This document shows, piece by piece, positions 25,367 to 33,778 of a stretch of 64,000 bases of DNA (the first letter of the stretch is position 1; each line of letters begins with the position of its first letter). A program made the position numbers and the translations under genes. The stretch is from Parvularcula sp038749595 (GTDB lineage Bacteria > Pseudomonadota > Alphaproteobacteria > Caulobacterales > Parvularculaceae): assembly GCA_038749595.1 (NCBI GenBank), contig JBCDHW010000003.1:186001-250000 (forward strand), in the 5' to 3' direction. Below the pieces are notes generated by a model. It had not been told where the DNA came from. It was given only the letters and a program-made list of their open reading frames with translations, and made no database searches.

Positions 25367-25558
25367 TGTGTGGGAAAACTCTGCGTCTTCGTTGGGGTCG
25401 ACTGGCATCAAGACGCTCTGGCCTTTCATCAGTCCGACCGGGCGGTGCGGACACCAAGCCGCTGGCAAGTGCGCCAACCGATCTACAGAAGCTCCGCGGG
25501 CAAATGGCGGCGGTATGAGAAGCACCTCGGCCCGTTGATCGAAGCCCTCAAAGTATAG
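25367..25558 (+). pseudogene. C-terminal remnant of a TPR-sulfotransferase
   Basis: The last 63 codons of a sulfotransferase survive: VGVDWHQDALAFHQSDRAVR followed by TPSRWQVRQPIYRSSAG and WRRYEKHLGPLIEAL. These match the very conserved end of tetratricopeptide-sulfotransferase proteins that often neighbour TonB receptors in alphaproteobacteria. No in-frame start, PAPS-binding loop or TPR region precedes it; the 150 bp upstream, after the LytTR stop, has no continuous match. This is a gene relic and should not be annotated as a protein. Confidence 0.72.
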
Positions 25559-25750
25559 AGCGCGTGGCTGGCCTGCCGCAGGATGCGTTGCGGGTGTTTT
25601 GCCAATAGGCCGTAGACGAACTTTATGCGGACCGCATTGGTGGTCGCTGGCACCTGACCGCTGAGTACGGACAATCGCCCAGTCAGTCTGGCTCGACGGA
25701 AAGCCAAATAAGCGGGCGGCAACGCGGACGTCGCCGCCGCCCCTAGCGCG

Positions 25751-27934
25751 CTAGAAACCCCAAACGAGAGATGCCGTTGCGGTTCGAACGGACCCAAAGC
25801 CGCCAAACCCAGTAGGCTGACCACCAACAGGGTAGAAGGTCTCGTCCGTTACGTTCTGAGCGTAAACGTGCAGGTCGGCTCCGGGTAAGATATCCCGGTA
25901 AAACGCGGTCAGGTCGAGGGTTACGAAAGAGGGCGCTAATCCCGGGTCTTCGGCCGTAATGAACGGAGCTTCGCTCTGGTACTCCACACGTCCGCCAACG
26001 CCAAAGCCCTTCAGCGGGCCTTCTTGCCACTCGTAGCTGCTGAAAATAGACAGCCGGTGATCTGGAACGTTGATCGTGAGGTTGCCCGTGTTCGGATCGC
26101 CGTCCTCAGTAATTTGCGCGTCAAGGTATGCGTTGGCACCAAGAATGCGCAGGCCTTCAATCGGTTCGCCTGCCAACTCCACTTCGATACCGTCGTACGA
26201 ACCCTCACCGCCCGGAACGAAGAAACCGAAATTGTCGAAGTCAAAGATGGGCACACCAATGCGGTCGATCGTGTAGGCCGCAACGGTTGCATTGAGACGG
26301 TCATCAAAAAGGGAAGTCCTGAGACCGACTTCGAATTGCTCACCTTGCTCGGGGTCAATGAAGCTGTTGTCGGCGGTCAACGAGAACGCGTTCGCCAAAA
26401 ATGACGTGGCGTAACTGCAGTAGGCGGTGACACTAGGGGTGACCTGATAGCTCGCACCGGCGCGCCAAGTGACCTCGTTAGCGCTCGCACCGATTGAACC
26501 TGCATTGCCATCGCCCCCGACGTTTCTCCGAGCGACCTCAGAGTCTTGGTCGAATGTGTCGTAGCGCACGCCGCCGTTCAGAGTCAGTTGCGGCGTGGGC
26601 CTGAGGACGACTTGGAGGTAGGCGCCAAACTGATCGAGCGCAGTTTCGTTGTCGATGAAGACGATTTCTTCCTGAACCGTGTCAGGGGCGCTGAATGGGG
26701 TTGAGATATCGAAGAGGTTCTCGGTGCCAAGAAAGTTGAACGTCCGGAGAAAATCCTGACGCTGTTCAAAATAATCGATGCCTCCGACGATCGCGCTTTC
26801 TTGACCGAATAGATTGAATGTCTTGGTCAGGAAAATGTCCCCTGCGAAGCGCGTGTAATCATCGTCTGTATAACCAGCGTAGACGTTAATTTCGCCAGAA
26901 GGATCAAGGCCTGAGTACGTGAAAGGATAGATCTGGACCTGGTCGCCATCGGTTTCTGCATAGCCGACCCTTGCGGTCAGGGTCAGGTCGTCAAGAAACT
27001 GATGCACCAAATCGGCTTGGCCTGAATAATGCTGCTGATCGATGAAAACATCATCGTCATCGCGGATGAGGCTCTGAGTCCGATCAAGATCGGGTAAGCC
27101 GTCGCTGCGTGGATCGATTGCGACCCCGTTGGCTGGATTTCCGCCGCGGTCAACAACCTGCGCTTGAAGGGTGAACTGGGTGTTGGCGCCGATGTTGAAG
27201 AGAAGCGAACCGAGGACGTGAAGGTTTTCATTCGATTCTCGGTCGCGCTCTCCGTCGCCAGCGCCGCCGACCACAACAAGGCGGCCAGAGGTGTTTCCAG
27301 CTGGATCGAATGCACCCCCGATATCGACACCCGCGCGGAAAAATCCGAACGGATCTGCGGTTAAGATCGCTTCGCAGTGCTGTTCGCCGTCCGCGACTTT
27401 CAATTGCCGGTTGATCAAGCCGCCAACCGAAGCGCCCCCGCCCGCGATTGCGACGGGGCGTTTGATCACTTCGATCCGTTCCACAGCATACGGATCAGGC
27501 CTGTAGACCAGGCCGCCGGGGAGACTGTTTTCACGAAGCAGGCTTGGTACGGCGCCATCGCGCAAACCGCGCAACGATACTTGGTTGCCGCCTACCGTGA
27601 TATCTCTATCGGCAGAAAGGCTGACACCAGCTACGTTTCACAAGACATCGTTGAAACCAGTGATGATTTGGTCTTCGATGATTTCGTCGGTCAACACCGT
27701 TATGCTGTTTGGAATTTCGCGGATCTCTGCAGGAGCGCCCGTGAGCGGCGTCACAGCGTCCGAGTACCGTACGCCTTCGACAACGATAATGTCTTCTTCT
27801 CCCGCAACGTCGCAGGCCGGTGCCTCTTGCGCGAACCCTGGGGTGCACGCGAGTGCTAGCGTGCTGGTGGAGACGAGCAAGAAAGCTACGGGGCGCGATT
27901 TGCGCGCCATCCCGCTGCTCGCTGATAACGTCAT
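25751..27934 (-). pseudogene. TonB-dependent siderophore-type receptor interrupted by one in-frame TGA
   Basis: The reading frame runs from ATG 27934 (alternatives GTG 27946, ATG 27910) to TAG near 25751 with one break, TGA at 27638-27640. The text around it reads GFNDVL-stop-NVAGVSLSADRD, where receptors have Arg, so CGA to TGA is the simplest change. Before the stop are the signal peptide (ending near GFAQE) and the plug start EEDIIVVEGVRYSD. After it come DPYAVERIEVIKRPVAIAGG and a complete barrel ending TASLVWGF. Otherwise it looks like a ferric-siderophore receptor of about 727 residues. The rest of the gene shows no decay, so the lesion is recent, a sequencing error or recoded. A Fur-like box lies upstream. 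Confidence 0.8.
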
Positions 27935-27967
27935 TTCGGTGGCCACCGAAGCCCATGGGTTCGTTGC

Positions 27968-27985
27968 TGCAAAGAATTATTCGCA
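27968..27985. promoter_or_regulatory. candidate Fur box upstream of the siderophore receptor
   Basis: TGCAAAGAATTATTCGCA is an imperfect dyad whose right half ATTCGCA matches the alphaproteobacterial Fur half-site, and whose centre GAATTATTC is a perfect palindrome. It is 34-75 bp before the possible start codons. A second palindrome, GGAAATTGATTTCC, lies at 28010-28023. Iron control fits a siderophore receptor, but this is a pattern match only. Confidence 0.4.
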
Positions 27986-28163
27986 CCGATTCATGTTAAG
28001 ATTTGCGTTGGAAATTGATTTCCGTGTGATGTTGTGCATCAAAATCGGACTCCGTATCGGGTCGATGGTCTGCACGATTTGCTGTCCGCACACCAACTTT
28101 TTGGACGTTGCTGGGTCTCGCTTTCCACCGGTGAGGTGCGTTCAGCGGCCTCGGGCGCAGAGG

Positions 28164-29273
28164 CTAGTGCATTTCGTTCGTGAGCAGAGCACTTGTGTTG
28201 GGCGTGCGGGTGAGCGCGGCGAGGCGGGTGACGGCCCACGGTGCGGCAGCCGCGGCTGAGACCGCCAGGGATTGGAGCGCAGGGCGGGTGAGCCGCCGCG
28301 AAAGCTCCGCGGTCCATCCCACGCGCCGGGCGACGAGCTTGGCAAAGCGCGCCTGAAAATCTGAGGGGCCTTCGCCCGCGAGGATTGCCTCCGCCGCGAG
28401 GCGTCCACTGCGCAGCGCAATCCCCATTCCTTCTCCACAGAAGGATGGTATGACAGCGGCCTGGTCACCAACGTAATAGGTATCGTTCGTCTGTGTACGT
28501 ACGAGGCCGTAGGGGATGTTCGCGATCGCCATGAGGCGAAGGCCGTCGGTTCCGTTTTTGAGGATCGCGTCAGCCAGCGCCGATGTTTCCGCGAGCTTTC
28601 GAAAAACCGCGAGCGGCTCCGTCGCATCGCCCATGGCGCCCTTTTCGACGGCCATGCAGGCATTGATGCGGCCATCTTCGACCAGCTGAAACCCGCAATA
28701 GCCTCCGGGGAAAAAATCGATGGCGACCGTCCCTTGAAGCACCTTTCCGAGTTCGGGGGTAGGCGGAGCAAAGACTTTAAGGCCCACGAGGCCATGGTGG
28801 ACGCCTTCGGGACGTTTATGGGTGCGTACGTCGTGTTTCCCTGTTGCGATGACGACAGAGCGTCCGTTGATTTTTTCAGAATGGCGTAGGCTGATGGTCT
28901 TTCCCGATACGCCGGTCACGATTTGTCCGCGTTGCACGTCCACGCCTTCGGCCTCGGCGCGTTTGAGGAGCAATTCGTCCAGCGTTCGCCTGGTCAGAGA
29001 CAATGCTTCGAAGGGAAGGCGCGCCTCGGCATGCTTGTCGGCGGCAGAAATGGTGACGCGGTCGATGGCGTGGGCGTTGTGGTCCTTGGGGTCCACGCCA
29101 AGGCGGCGCAGCTCCTGCAAGGCCTCACCGGAGAGGAATTCTCCGCAGACTTTGTCGTGGGGGCCGCGGCTTTTTTCGAGGAGGAGCACGTCTTTGCCGG
29201 CGCGGGCGAGGTGGATGGCCGTGGTGCTGCCCGCCAGGCCGCCGCCGATGACAATAGCTTCGCGTTCAGACAT
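28164..29273 (-). CDS. FAD-dependent oxidoreductase (UbiH/geranylgeranyl-reductase-like hydroxylase)
   Basis: A 369-residue flavoprotein. The FAD motif AIVIGGGLAGSTTAIHLARAG starts at residue 6 (GxGxxG at 10-15), RRTLDELLLKRAEAEGV follows, and the second FAD motif YYVGDQAAVIPSFCGEGMG is near 285. It belongs to the group 2-type flavin mono-oxygenase/reductase superfamily. The ATG at 29273 overlaps the methyltransferase end by 8 nt. In other bacteria a type III PKS, a methyltransferase and such a flavoprotein together make methylated phenolic lipids or quinones (SrsA/B/C-type), with the flavoprotein hydroxylating the ring. That role here is inference from the neighbours. Confidence 0.82.
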   Translation of the reverse strand: MSEREAIVIGGGLAGSTTAIHLARAGKDVLLLEKSRGPHDKVCGEFLSGEALQELRRLGVDPKDHNAHAIDRVTISAADKHAEARLPFEALSLTRRTLDELLLKRAEAEGVDVQRGQIVTGVSGKTISLRHSEKINGRSVVIATGKHDVRTHKRPEGVHHGLVGLKVFAPPTPELGKVLQGTVAIDFFPGGYCGFQLVEDGRINACMAVEKGAMGDATEPLAVFRKLAETSALADAILKNGTDGLRLMAIANIPYGLVRTQTNDTYYVGDQAAVIPSFCGEGMGIALRSGRLAAEAILAGEGPSDFQARFAKLVARRVGWTAELSRRLTRPALQSLAVSAAAAAPWAVTRLAALTRTPNTSALLTNEMH

Positions 29274-29988
29274 GTTTCTCGATGCACATCCGGAACGGCG
29301 CTTTGATCGCGATCTCTGCGCCCTCGATCGACGCCTCGCTGAGCAGCTGGATCCAGTCCGGCTTACGGAACGAGCGGGCGAAACTGACGGGCCCGTCGTG
29401 GCGGACATAAGGGTGAAAGCGGAAGAGTGTGGTGAGCACGCCAAACCCGATAGCCGCGACCTTGCTGCGGTAGAGATCGTTGATCAGCCATCCCCGTTTT
29501 GCGCTGCGATCCATCCAGCGCAAGAAGTCTGGCAGGTCAGGCGAATTGAGATGGTGACAGAACAGTGCACTGACGATCAGATCGGGTGCACCAGCGGTTT
29601 TGATATAATCGAAGACATCAGCCGTCGCCCATTCAAGCTCGATCAGCGCGCCGCCGTCGAACGGGACTTCGCTGGCCGACTGCGCGGCATGGGGATTGAG
29701 ATCGACACCGATAATCCGGGCAGGGATCTTCCGTTTCTTGAGGTAAGTTGCCATGGCCCGGGCGCCGTCACCATAGCCCGAACCGATATCGACGATCGTC
29801 AACGGGGTGTCGCCGGTATGATGCGCGATCGCGCGCTCAAGGAACGAGAGCTGCGGCCTGCTGCCAAAGGTGAGGGCGTTGACCCGCGCGAGACTCTTCA
29901 GTGTACCGCGATAGACGTCGAGCGATGTTTCTCCATCCATTTTCTCGGGCAGGTCATCGGGTTCGGCCCGCCGGGAGAAAGAGCGCAT
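29266..29988 (-). CDS. class I SAM-dependent methyltransferase of the type III PKS operon
   Basis: A 240-residue methyltransferase with motif I IVDIGSGYGDGARAM (64-78), an acidic end of beta-2 (GVDLNPHAAQ), and an LIVSALFCHHL strand in the place of motif IV. Its ATG comes one base after the PKS stop (TGACATG), and its end overlaps the flavoprotein gene, so all three are almost certainly co-translated. It is the likely SrsB-like O- or C-methyltransferase for the polyketide product. The family in this position often carries a C-terminal hydrophobic patch, and this one has one (VAAIGFGVLTTLF), which would suit a lipid substrate. Confidence 0.82.
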   Translation of the reverse strand: MRSFSRRAEPDDLPEKMDGETSLDVYRGTLKSLARVNALTFGSRPQLSFLERAIAHHTGDTPLTIVDIGSGYGDGARAMATYLKKRKIPARIIGVDLNPHAAQSASEVPFDGGALIELEWATADVFDYIKTAGAPDLIVSALFCHHLNSPDLPDFLRWMDRSAKRGWLINDLYRSKVAAIGFGVLTTLFRFHPYVRHDGPVSFARSFRKPDWIQLLSEASIEGAEIAIKAPFRMCIEKHV

Positions 29989-29989
29989 G

Positions 29990-31045
29990 TCAGGCGCAGC
30001 CTGAAAACCGCATGGTCTCTGCCGTCAGTCCGGGTCCAAAGGCCATCGCGACGCCCCGTTCACCGCTGCGGACCCCAGCGTGCAGCATGTCTTTCAAAAC
30101 GAAGAGCACGGTCGCCGATGACATATTGCCAAAGTCGTTCAGTACACCGCGGGATGTCTCAAGGGCGTCTGGATTGAGGGCAAGCGCTTTTTCGACGGCG
30201 TCGAGAATGGACTTACCGCCGGGGTGGACGGCCCAATGGTCGACAGCGTCGGTCCCATCGGGTGCGATGAAGGGGATTGCCCGGGGCAGCCCTTCGGCAA
30301 GCGCGGCGGGCGTCTCGCCGGACAGGACCATGTCAAACCCCTGGTCGCCGACGTTCCAGCGGATGAGATCCTTTGCGGCGGGGAGGGTGGCGGTCACCGG
30401 TTCGTCAAGCCGGACCCCCGAGGCGTCAGAGGTGACAAGACAAGCGGCGGCGCCATCGCCGAAGATTGAGAACGAAAGGATCTTTTCCAGATCATCCGTC
30501 TCCTGAAGATGCAGTGTACAGAGTTCAATGGAGACGATCAGCACCTTAGCGTCAGGCTCGCCGCGAACAATCTGGCGGGCGAGGCGCAGGGCAGTGATGC
30601 CTGCGTAGCACCCCATGAAGCCAATCAGCGTCCGCTCAATCGACCGCGACAGGCCGAGCGCATCGATCAGCTGAAGGTCGACGCCAGGCGCCGATAATCC
30701 CGTACACGACGTAACGAGCAAGTGCGTTATATCGCCGGGGATAACGCCCAGGTCCTCGACCGCGTGCGCGGCGGTTGCTGTGGCGAAGGCATCGTACCGC
30801 GCCATCCGGGCGCTCGTCGGTGGGAATGCGCCGAAGGTGTAGAACCCCTCGTCATCGACACCCGCTTCTGTGGTGCTGGGACGTAAGGTTGACCAGCGTT
30901 TTGATATGCCTGAGCGCGCGAGCATGCGGTTGAGGACGACCTGTCGCCGTCCGGCGATCTGCCTGCGCGCGAACTCCTTGAAGCAGCCATGGACCTCGTG
31001 CTCGGGCCAGGCCGTTCCGACCGCATTGAGATAAGCCTCTGCCAT
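29990..31045 (-). CDS. type III polyketide synthase (chalcone/alkylresorcinol synthase family)
   Basis: A 351-residue thiolase-fold synthase with the complete catalytic triad: Cys146 in GFMGCYAGI, His274 in WAVHPGGKS and Asn307 in NDFGNMSSATV. The C-terminal FGPGLTAE is also diagnostic. The family extends a starter acyl-CoA with malonyl-CoA and cyclises it; bacterial enzymes next to a methyltransferase and flavoprotein typically make alkylresorcinols or alkylpyrones from fatty acyl starters. The ATG at 31045 is chosen because of GAGGAG upstream and because the in-frame extension (25 residues) is unlike the family. An 18-bp dyad is just before it. The TauD-like gene ends 71 bp upstream. Confidence 0.93.
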   Translation of the reverse strand: MAEAYLNAVGTAWPEHEVHGCFKEFARRQIAGRRQVVLNRMLARSGISKRWSTLRPSTTEAGVDDEGFYTFGAFPPTSARMARYDAFATATAAHAVEDLGVIPGDITHLLVTSCTGLSAPGVDLQLIDALGLSRSIERTLIGFMGCYAGITALRLARQIVRGEPDAKVLIVSIELCTLHLQETDDLEKILSFSIFGDGAAACLVTSDASGVRLDEPVTATLPAAKDLIRWNVGDQGFDMVLSGETPAALAEGLPRAIPFIAPDGTDAVDHWAVHPGGKSILDAVEKALALNPDALETSRGVLNDFGNMSSATVLFVLKDMLHAGVRSGERGVAMAFGPGLTAETMRFSGCA

Positions 31046-31062
31046 TGCTGATGCTCCTCGCG

Positions 31063-31080
31063 TTACCTCAGGTGATGTAA
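31063..31080. promoter_or_regulatory. candidate operator dyad before the type III PKS gene
   Basis: TTACCTCAGGTGATGTAA is an 18-bp inverted repeat with seven of eight paired positions matching around a GG centre. It lies 18-35 bp upstream of the PKS ATG, between it and the TauD-like gene. It could be a repressor or activator site giving the three PKS genes their own control, but no cognate regulator is adjacent. Confidence 0.42.
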
Positions 31081-31116
31081 GGTTTTGGCGGGCGAGGACC
31101 AATGCGCTGGCGGTTG

Positions 31117-31893
31117 TCACGCCGACGCGAGGGTCATCCCGCGGTGCAGCGTCCTGTCGCCGATCACGTCGCTGTGGTCAGCGCGGTGCATGGTGCATCG
31201 GTTGTCCCACATCACGACGTCCCCCGCGCGCCAGCGATGCCGAAGCAGCCTCCTGGTGCGGATCGCGTGCTGGTAGAGCGCCTTGATGACCCTCTGGCCT
31301 TGGACCCCTGGCATCGTCGATAGGGCGACGCAGCGTTCGGGCGTCGAGAGGTAGAGCGCGGGGCGGTTGTTGAGGGGATGGCGCCGGACAAGGTCGTGCC
31401 ACGTCTCAGTCTCCTCAAGTGTCGCCGTATCGAGGCCTGTGACCTGATGCAGGACCCGCGCACCCGTGAGCGCGTTTTTTATCCGCGCGGGCAGGGTGTC
31501 GAAGGCGGTGTACTGATTTGTAAATAACGTGTCCCCGCCCGCCTGCGGAACGGTGACGATACGCAGCGCTGTATAGGCAGGGGTCTTGGTGACGTAGCTG
31601 GTGTCGGTGTGAAAAACGCTCCGCGGTTTCGTCGTGCGCCCCACGTTGGTAACAAGGTTCAGCTGCGGCGCGCCGGGGACGGGCGTTTCGCCTTGGGTGA
31701 ACGTCAGGGTACCGAGGTTCGACAAGACGTCGAGGAAGCCTTGGTCGGTCAGGGCATGCTGGTCGCGGAAGACGACTACGCAATGGTCAGCGAGGAGGTG
31801 CTTGATGCGTGAAGCGGTGTCTTCTGCGAGCGGCTCCGCTAGGTTCAGCTGATCAATCTGTACACCGAAAGGCGCGATTGGGATCAGCTTCAT
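31117..31893 (-). CDS. TauD/TfdA-family 2-oxoglutarate dioxygenase
   Basis: A 258-residue Fe(II)/2-oxoglutarate dioxygenase. The metal ligands are His95 and Asp97 in FHTDTSYV and His236 in TMHRAD; Arg251 in RTLHRGM is the likely 2-oxoglutarate contact. VVVFRDQHALTDQGFL and QAGGDTLFTN are family signatures. TauD relatives hydroxylate small acids, often to release sulfite, a side chain or a halide. It starts within the stop of the HAD-like gene (ATGA) and precedes the type III PKS by 71 bp on the same strand, so it may modify the PKS starter or product, but it could also be a separate two-gene unit. Confidence 0.88.
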   Translation of the reverse strand: MKLIPIAPFGVQIDQLNLAEPLAEDTASRIKHLLADHCVVVFRDQHALTDQGFLDVLSNLGTLTFTQGETPVPGAPQLNLVTNVGRTTKPRSVFHTDTSYVTKTPAYTALRIVTVPQAGGDTLFTNQYTAFDTLPARIKNALTGARVLHQVTGLDTATLEETETWHDLVRRHPLNNRPALYLSTPERCVALSTMPGVQGQRVIKALYQHAIRTRRLLRHRWRAGDVVMWDNRCTMHRADHSDVIGDRTLHRGMTLASA

Positions 31894-32588
31894 CGCATCG
31901 CGGCCAAGAAGGCCATCACGTCGTCGGCAACGCGGGTGTCATTGCCGAGCGCGGGCACGACGAGGTCGGCCATGAAGAAGTCTTGTCCTGCTGCGAAGGC
32001 GCCCGGCGTGGCGATCACCTTCAACCCGGCGCGACTGGCCGCAACCGCGCTGGCCGCGGTGTCTTCAACCGCCACCACTTCGCTTGGCTCAAGATCGAGC
32101 TGGCGCAGGGCCTCGACGTAGCAATCCGGAGCGGGCTTGCCCGCGGCGACATCTGTCTTCGAGATCACCACGTCGAACGGGTAGTGGTCAAAGACGTCCG
32201 TATGCGCATTGATGATCGCGTCGATGTTGGGGCGGTAGGTACTCGTCACAAAGCCGCTCTTCAGGCCATGTTTCTTTGTATAGCGGAGCAGCGGCGCCAC
32301 CCCGTGGCGCAGGGGCGGCTTTTCCTTGAGGACCCGGTCGCAGGCGATCTCGGTCTTCCGCGTGTGGATCGTGTCGATCGTTTCGGCGTCAAGCTGGCCG
32401 GTCGTGGCACGGGACAGAAGCGAAAGGCGCTCCTTTCCGCCCACCGCGACGAGCAGTTCTTTGTAGGTCTCGGCGTCCCAATCCCACGCGAGGCCGACTT
32501 CGCGGAAGGCCGCGTTGTAGCTCTGCCGCTGGATCTCGCTTGTTTCAGACACAACGCCGATGGAGCCGAGGAGAAGTGCTTTGATCAC
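31890..32588 (-). CDS. HAD-superfamily (CbbY-like) protein with altered motif I
   Basis: A 232-residue HAD-IA protein with a helical cap. Motif III (GKPAPDCYVEAL) and motif IV (VVAVEDTAASAVAASRAGLKV) are intact, and Ser/Thr of motif II is in GFVTST. Motif I, which should be DxDG, reads LLLGSIGVVSET at 5-16, so both catalytic aspartates are gone. The rest is so well kept (cap motif YKELLVAVGGKERL) that this looks like a defined sub-branch and not decay. It may bind a phosphosugar without hydrolysing it, or use another nucleophile. It is coupled by ATGA to the TauD-like gene and is the first gene of the leftward group ending in the PKS genes. Confidence 0.82.
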   Translation of the reverse strand: MIKALLLGSIGVVSETSEIQRQSYNAAFREVGLAWDWDAETYKELLVAVGGKERLSLLSRATTGQLDAETIDTIHTRKTEIACDRVLKEKPPLRHGVAPLLRYTKKHGLKSGFVTSTYRPNIDAIINAHTDVFDHYPFDVVISKTDVAAGKPAPDCYVEALRQLDLEPSEVVAVEDTAASAVAASRAGLKVIATPGAFAAGQDFFMADLVVPALGNDTRVADDVMAFLAAMR

Positions 32589-32814
32589 CGGAAGTCCCTT
32601 TCTCGCTTGAACAGAGTGAAACGCGCTTCGTCGAAAAGCGTTCCCCTGACGCGGGATATAAAGGGATGAGCCTTCGCGGCGATCTTTTGCGAGGGTGGCG
32701 GGCGCTTAAGTCACGGCGTGCCTTTTGTGCTGGCCGCCGTGCTGAGGCGCCAGGCGTAAGATTGATCGTGCTCGGGTTCGAGGATGCAAGTGTACGGATC
32801 GATCTTTAACGGGC

Positions 32815-33513
32815 CTACGCCGCGTATCCGACCCAGCCGCGCCACGTGAATGCGGAATAGAATTCGTGCACGTCGTCAAAGCCCGCGTCGCGCAGGATGC
32901 GAACGTCTGTGTCGGGGTCAAGGATAGGCATGTCGTTCGCAATCGCGGCGCGACCTTGTTCAGCAACGTCTGGCGCCACACCGCCTGCGATCGCGCATGC
33001 GCGGTGCCGAAGAAGAACGCGCTCCTTCTCCTCGGGGACCTGCGAGAAGCTGCAATGAACGGCGATAAATGGAGCGCCAGGTTTCAACCGCTCTCTAATC
33101 TGGCTGATCGTCTCCCTACGGAGTTCCCGCTCCAGGAAATGGAGGGTCAGTAAGCTGGTTGCCGCATCGAAGGGGCCTTTCGGCGCGTCGTTGATGTATC
33201 CGTGGTGCAGGTGGATGCGGTCTTTGACCGGCTCGAGGCGTGCAGCGGCGGCGTCCAACATCGCTTTGGCTGGATCGACGCCGACGAACGACCATCCTGG
33301 GTTCTGCTTCGCGAACGTTTCGAGCTCTAGCCCGCCGCCCGAGCCGTGCACGAGAATGGAGGCCTTCTCGGAAATCCGCTCACGGATGAGAACGCTCGCC
33401 ATTCGCTGGACGTCGAAATAGCCCGGCATGAACCGTGCGGGCCCGTCGGCGTAGTCAGCCGCGTGCCGGGGATCGTTGAAGAGGTCGTCGAAAGATGAGC
33501 GGGGGTCGGTCAT
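32815..33513 (-). CDS. class I SAM-dependent methyltransferase
   Basis: A 232-residue methyltransferase starting MTDPRSSFDDLFNDPRHAADYADG. Motif I is ILVHGSGGGLELETFAKQNP (near 53-72), with Gly-rich HGSGGG in place of the usual DxGxGxG, then FVGVDPAKAML and FDAATSLLTLHFLE. The fold resembles the TrmR/CmoA-like branch that starts with a short Tyr/Phe-containing cap. The start at 33513 is taken because upstream in-frame codons have no family resemblance. It is downstream of the Zur-like gene, separated by 265 bp, so not clearly in its operon. Substrate unknown. Confidence 0.75.
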   Translation of the reverse strand: MTDPRSSFDDLFNDPRHAADYADGPARFMPGYFDVQRMASVLIRERISEKASILVHGSGGGLELETFAKQNPGWSFVGVDPAKAMLDAAAARLEPVKDRIHLHHGYINDAPKGPFDAATSLLTLHFLERELRRETISQIRERLKPGAPFIAVHCSFSQVPEEKERVLLRHRACAIAGGVAPDVAEQGRAAIANDMPILDPDTDVRILRDAGFDDVHEFYSAFTWRGWVGYAA

Positions 33514-33778
33514 AGGGGCGATCCGAGGCAATGGTGGTACGCGAGAAGACAGGGACGCAGAAGTCTGATGGAGGCTTGGCTCGACGTGTGTCGCGTGGAG
33601 CGTTGACGTAGCTGCGCTTTGCAACGCGGAGCGTCGCCTATCGCGAAGGGCGTGCACGCGGTCTGCCCGATGGCCCGCGAGACTGCACGATGTTAGAAAT
33701 GCGAAGCCCCAAATGCTTGCAATGCGGCTGACGTGCCCCGCCAACATGAACGATGACCGTGGATGGTCATCGCGTCGA

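Noticed and set aside
27638..27640. In-frame TGA as selenocysteine
   Set aside because: The position corresponds to Arg in receptors, no hairpin of the bacterial SECIS kind follows, and TonB receptors are not known selenoproteins.
28822..30177. 451-codon + strand frame across the flavoprotein and methyltransferase genes
   Set aside because: Antisense to three genes with full family motifs; composition is Arg/Ser-rich as in shadow frames.
31809..32669. 286-codon + strand frame
   Set aside because: Antisense to the HAD-like and TauD-like genes; no ribosome site or recognisable domain.
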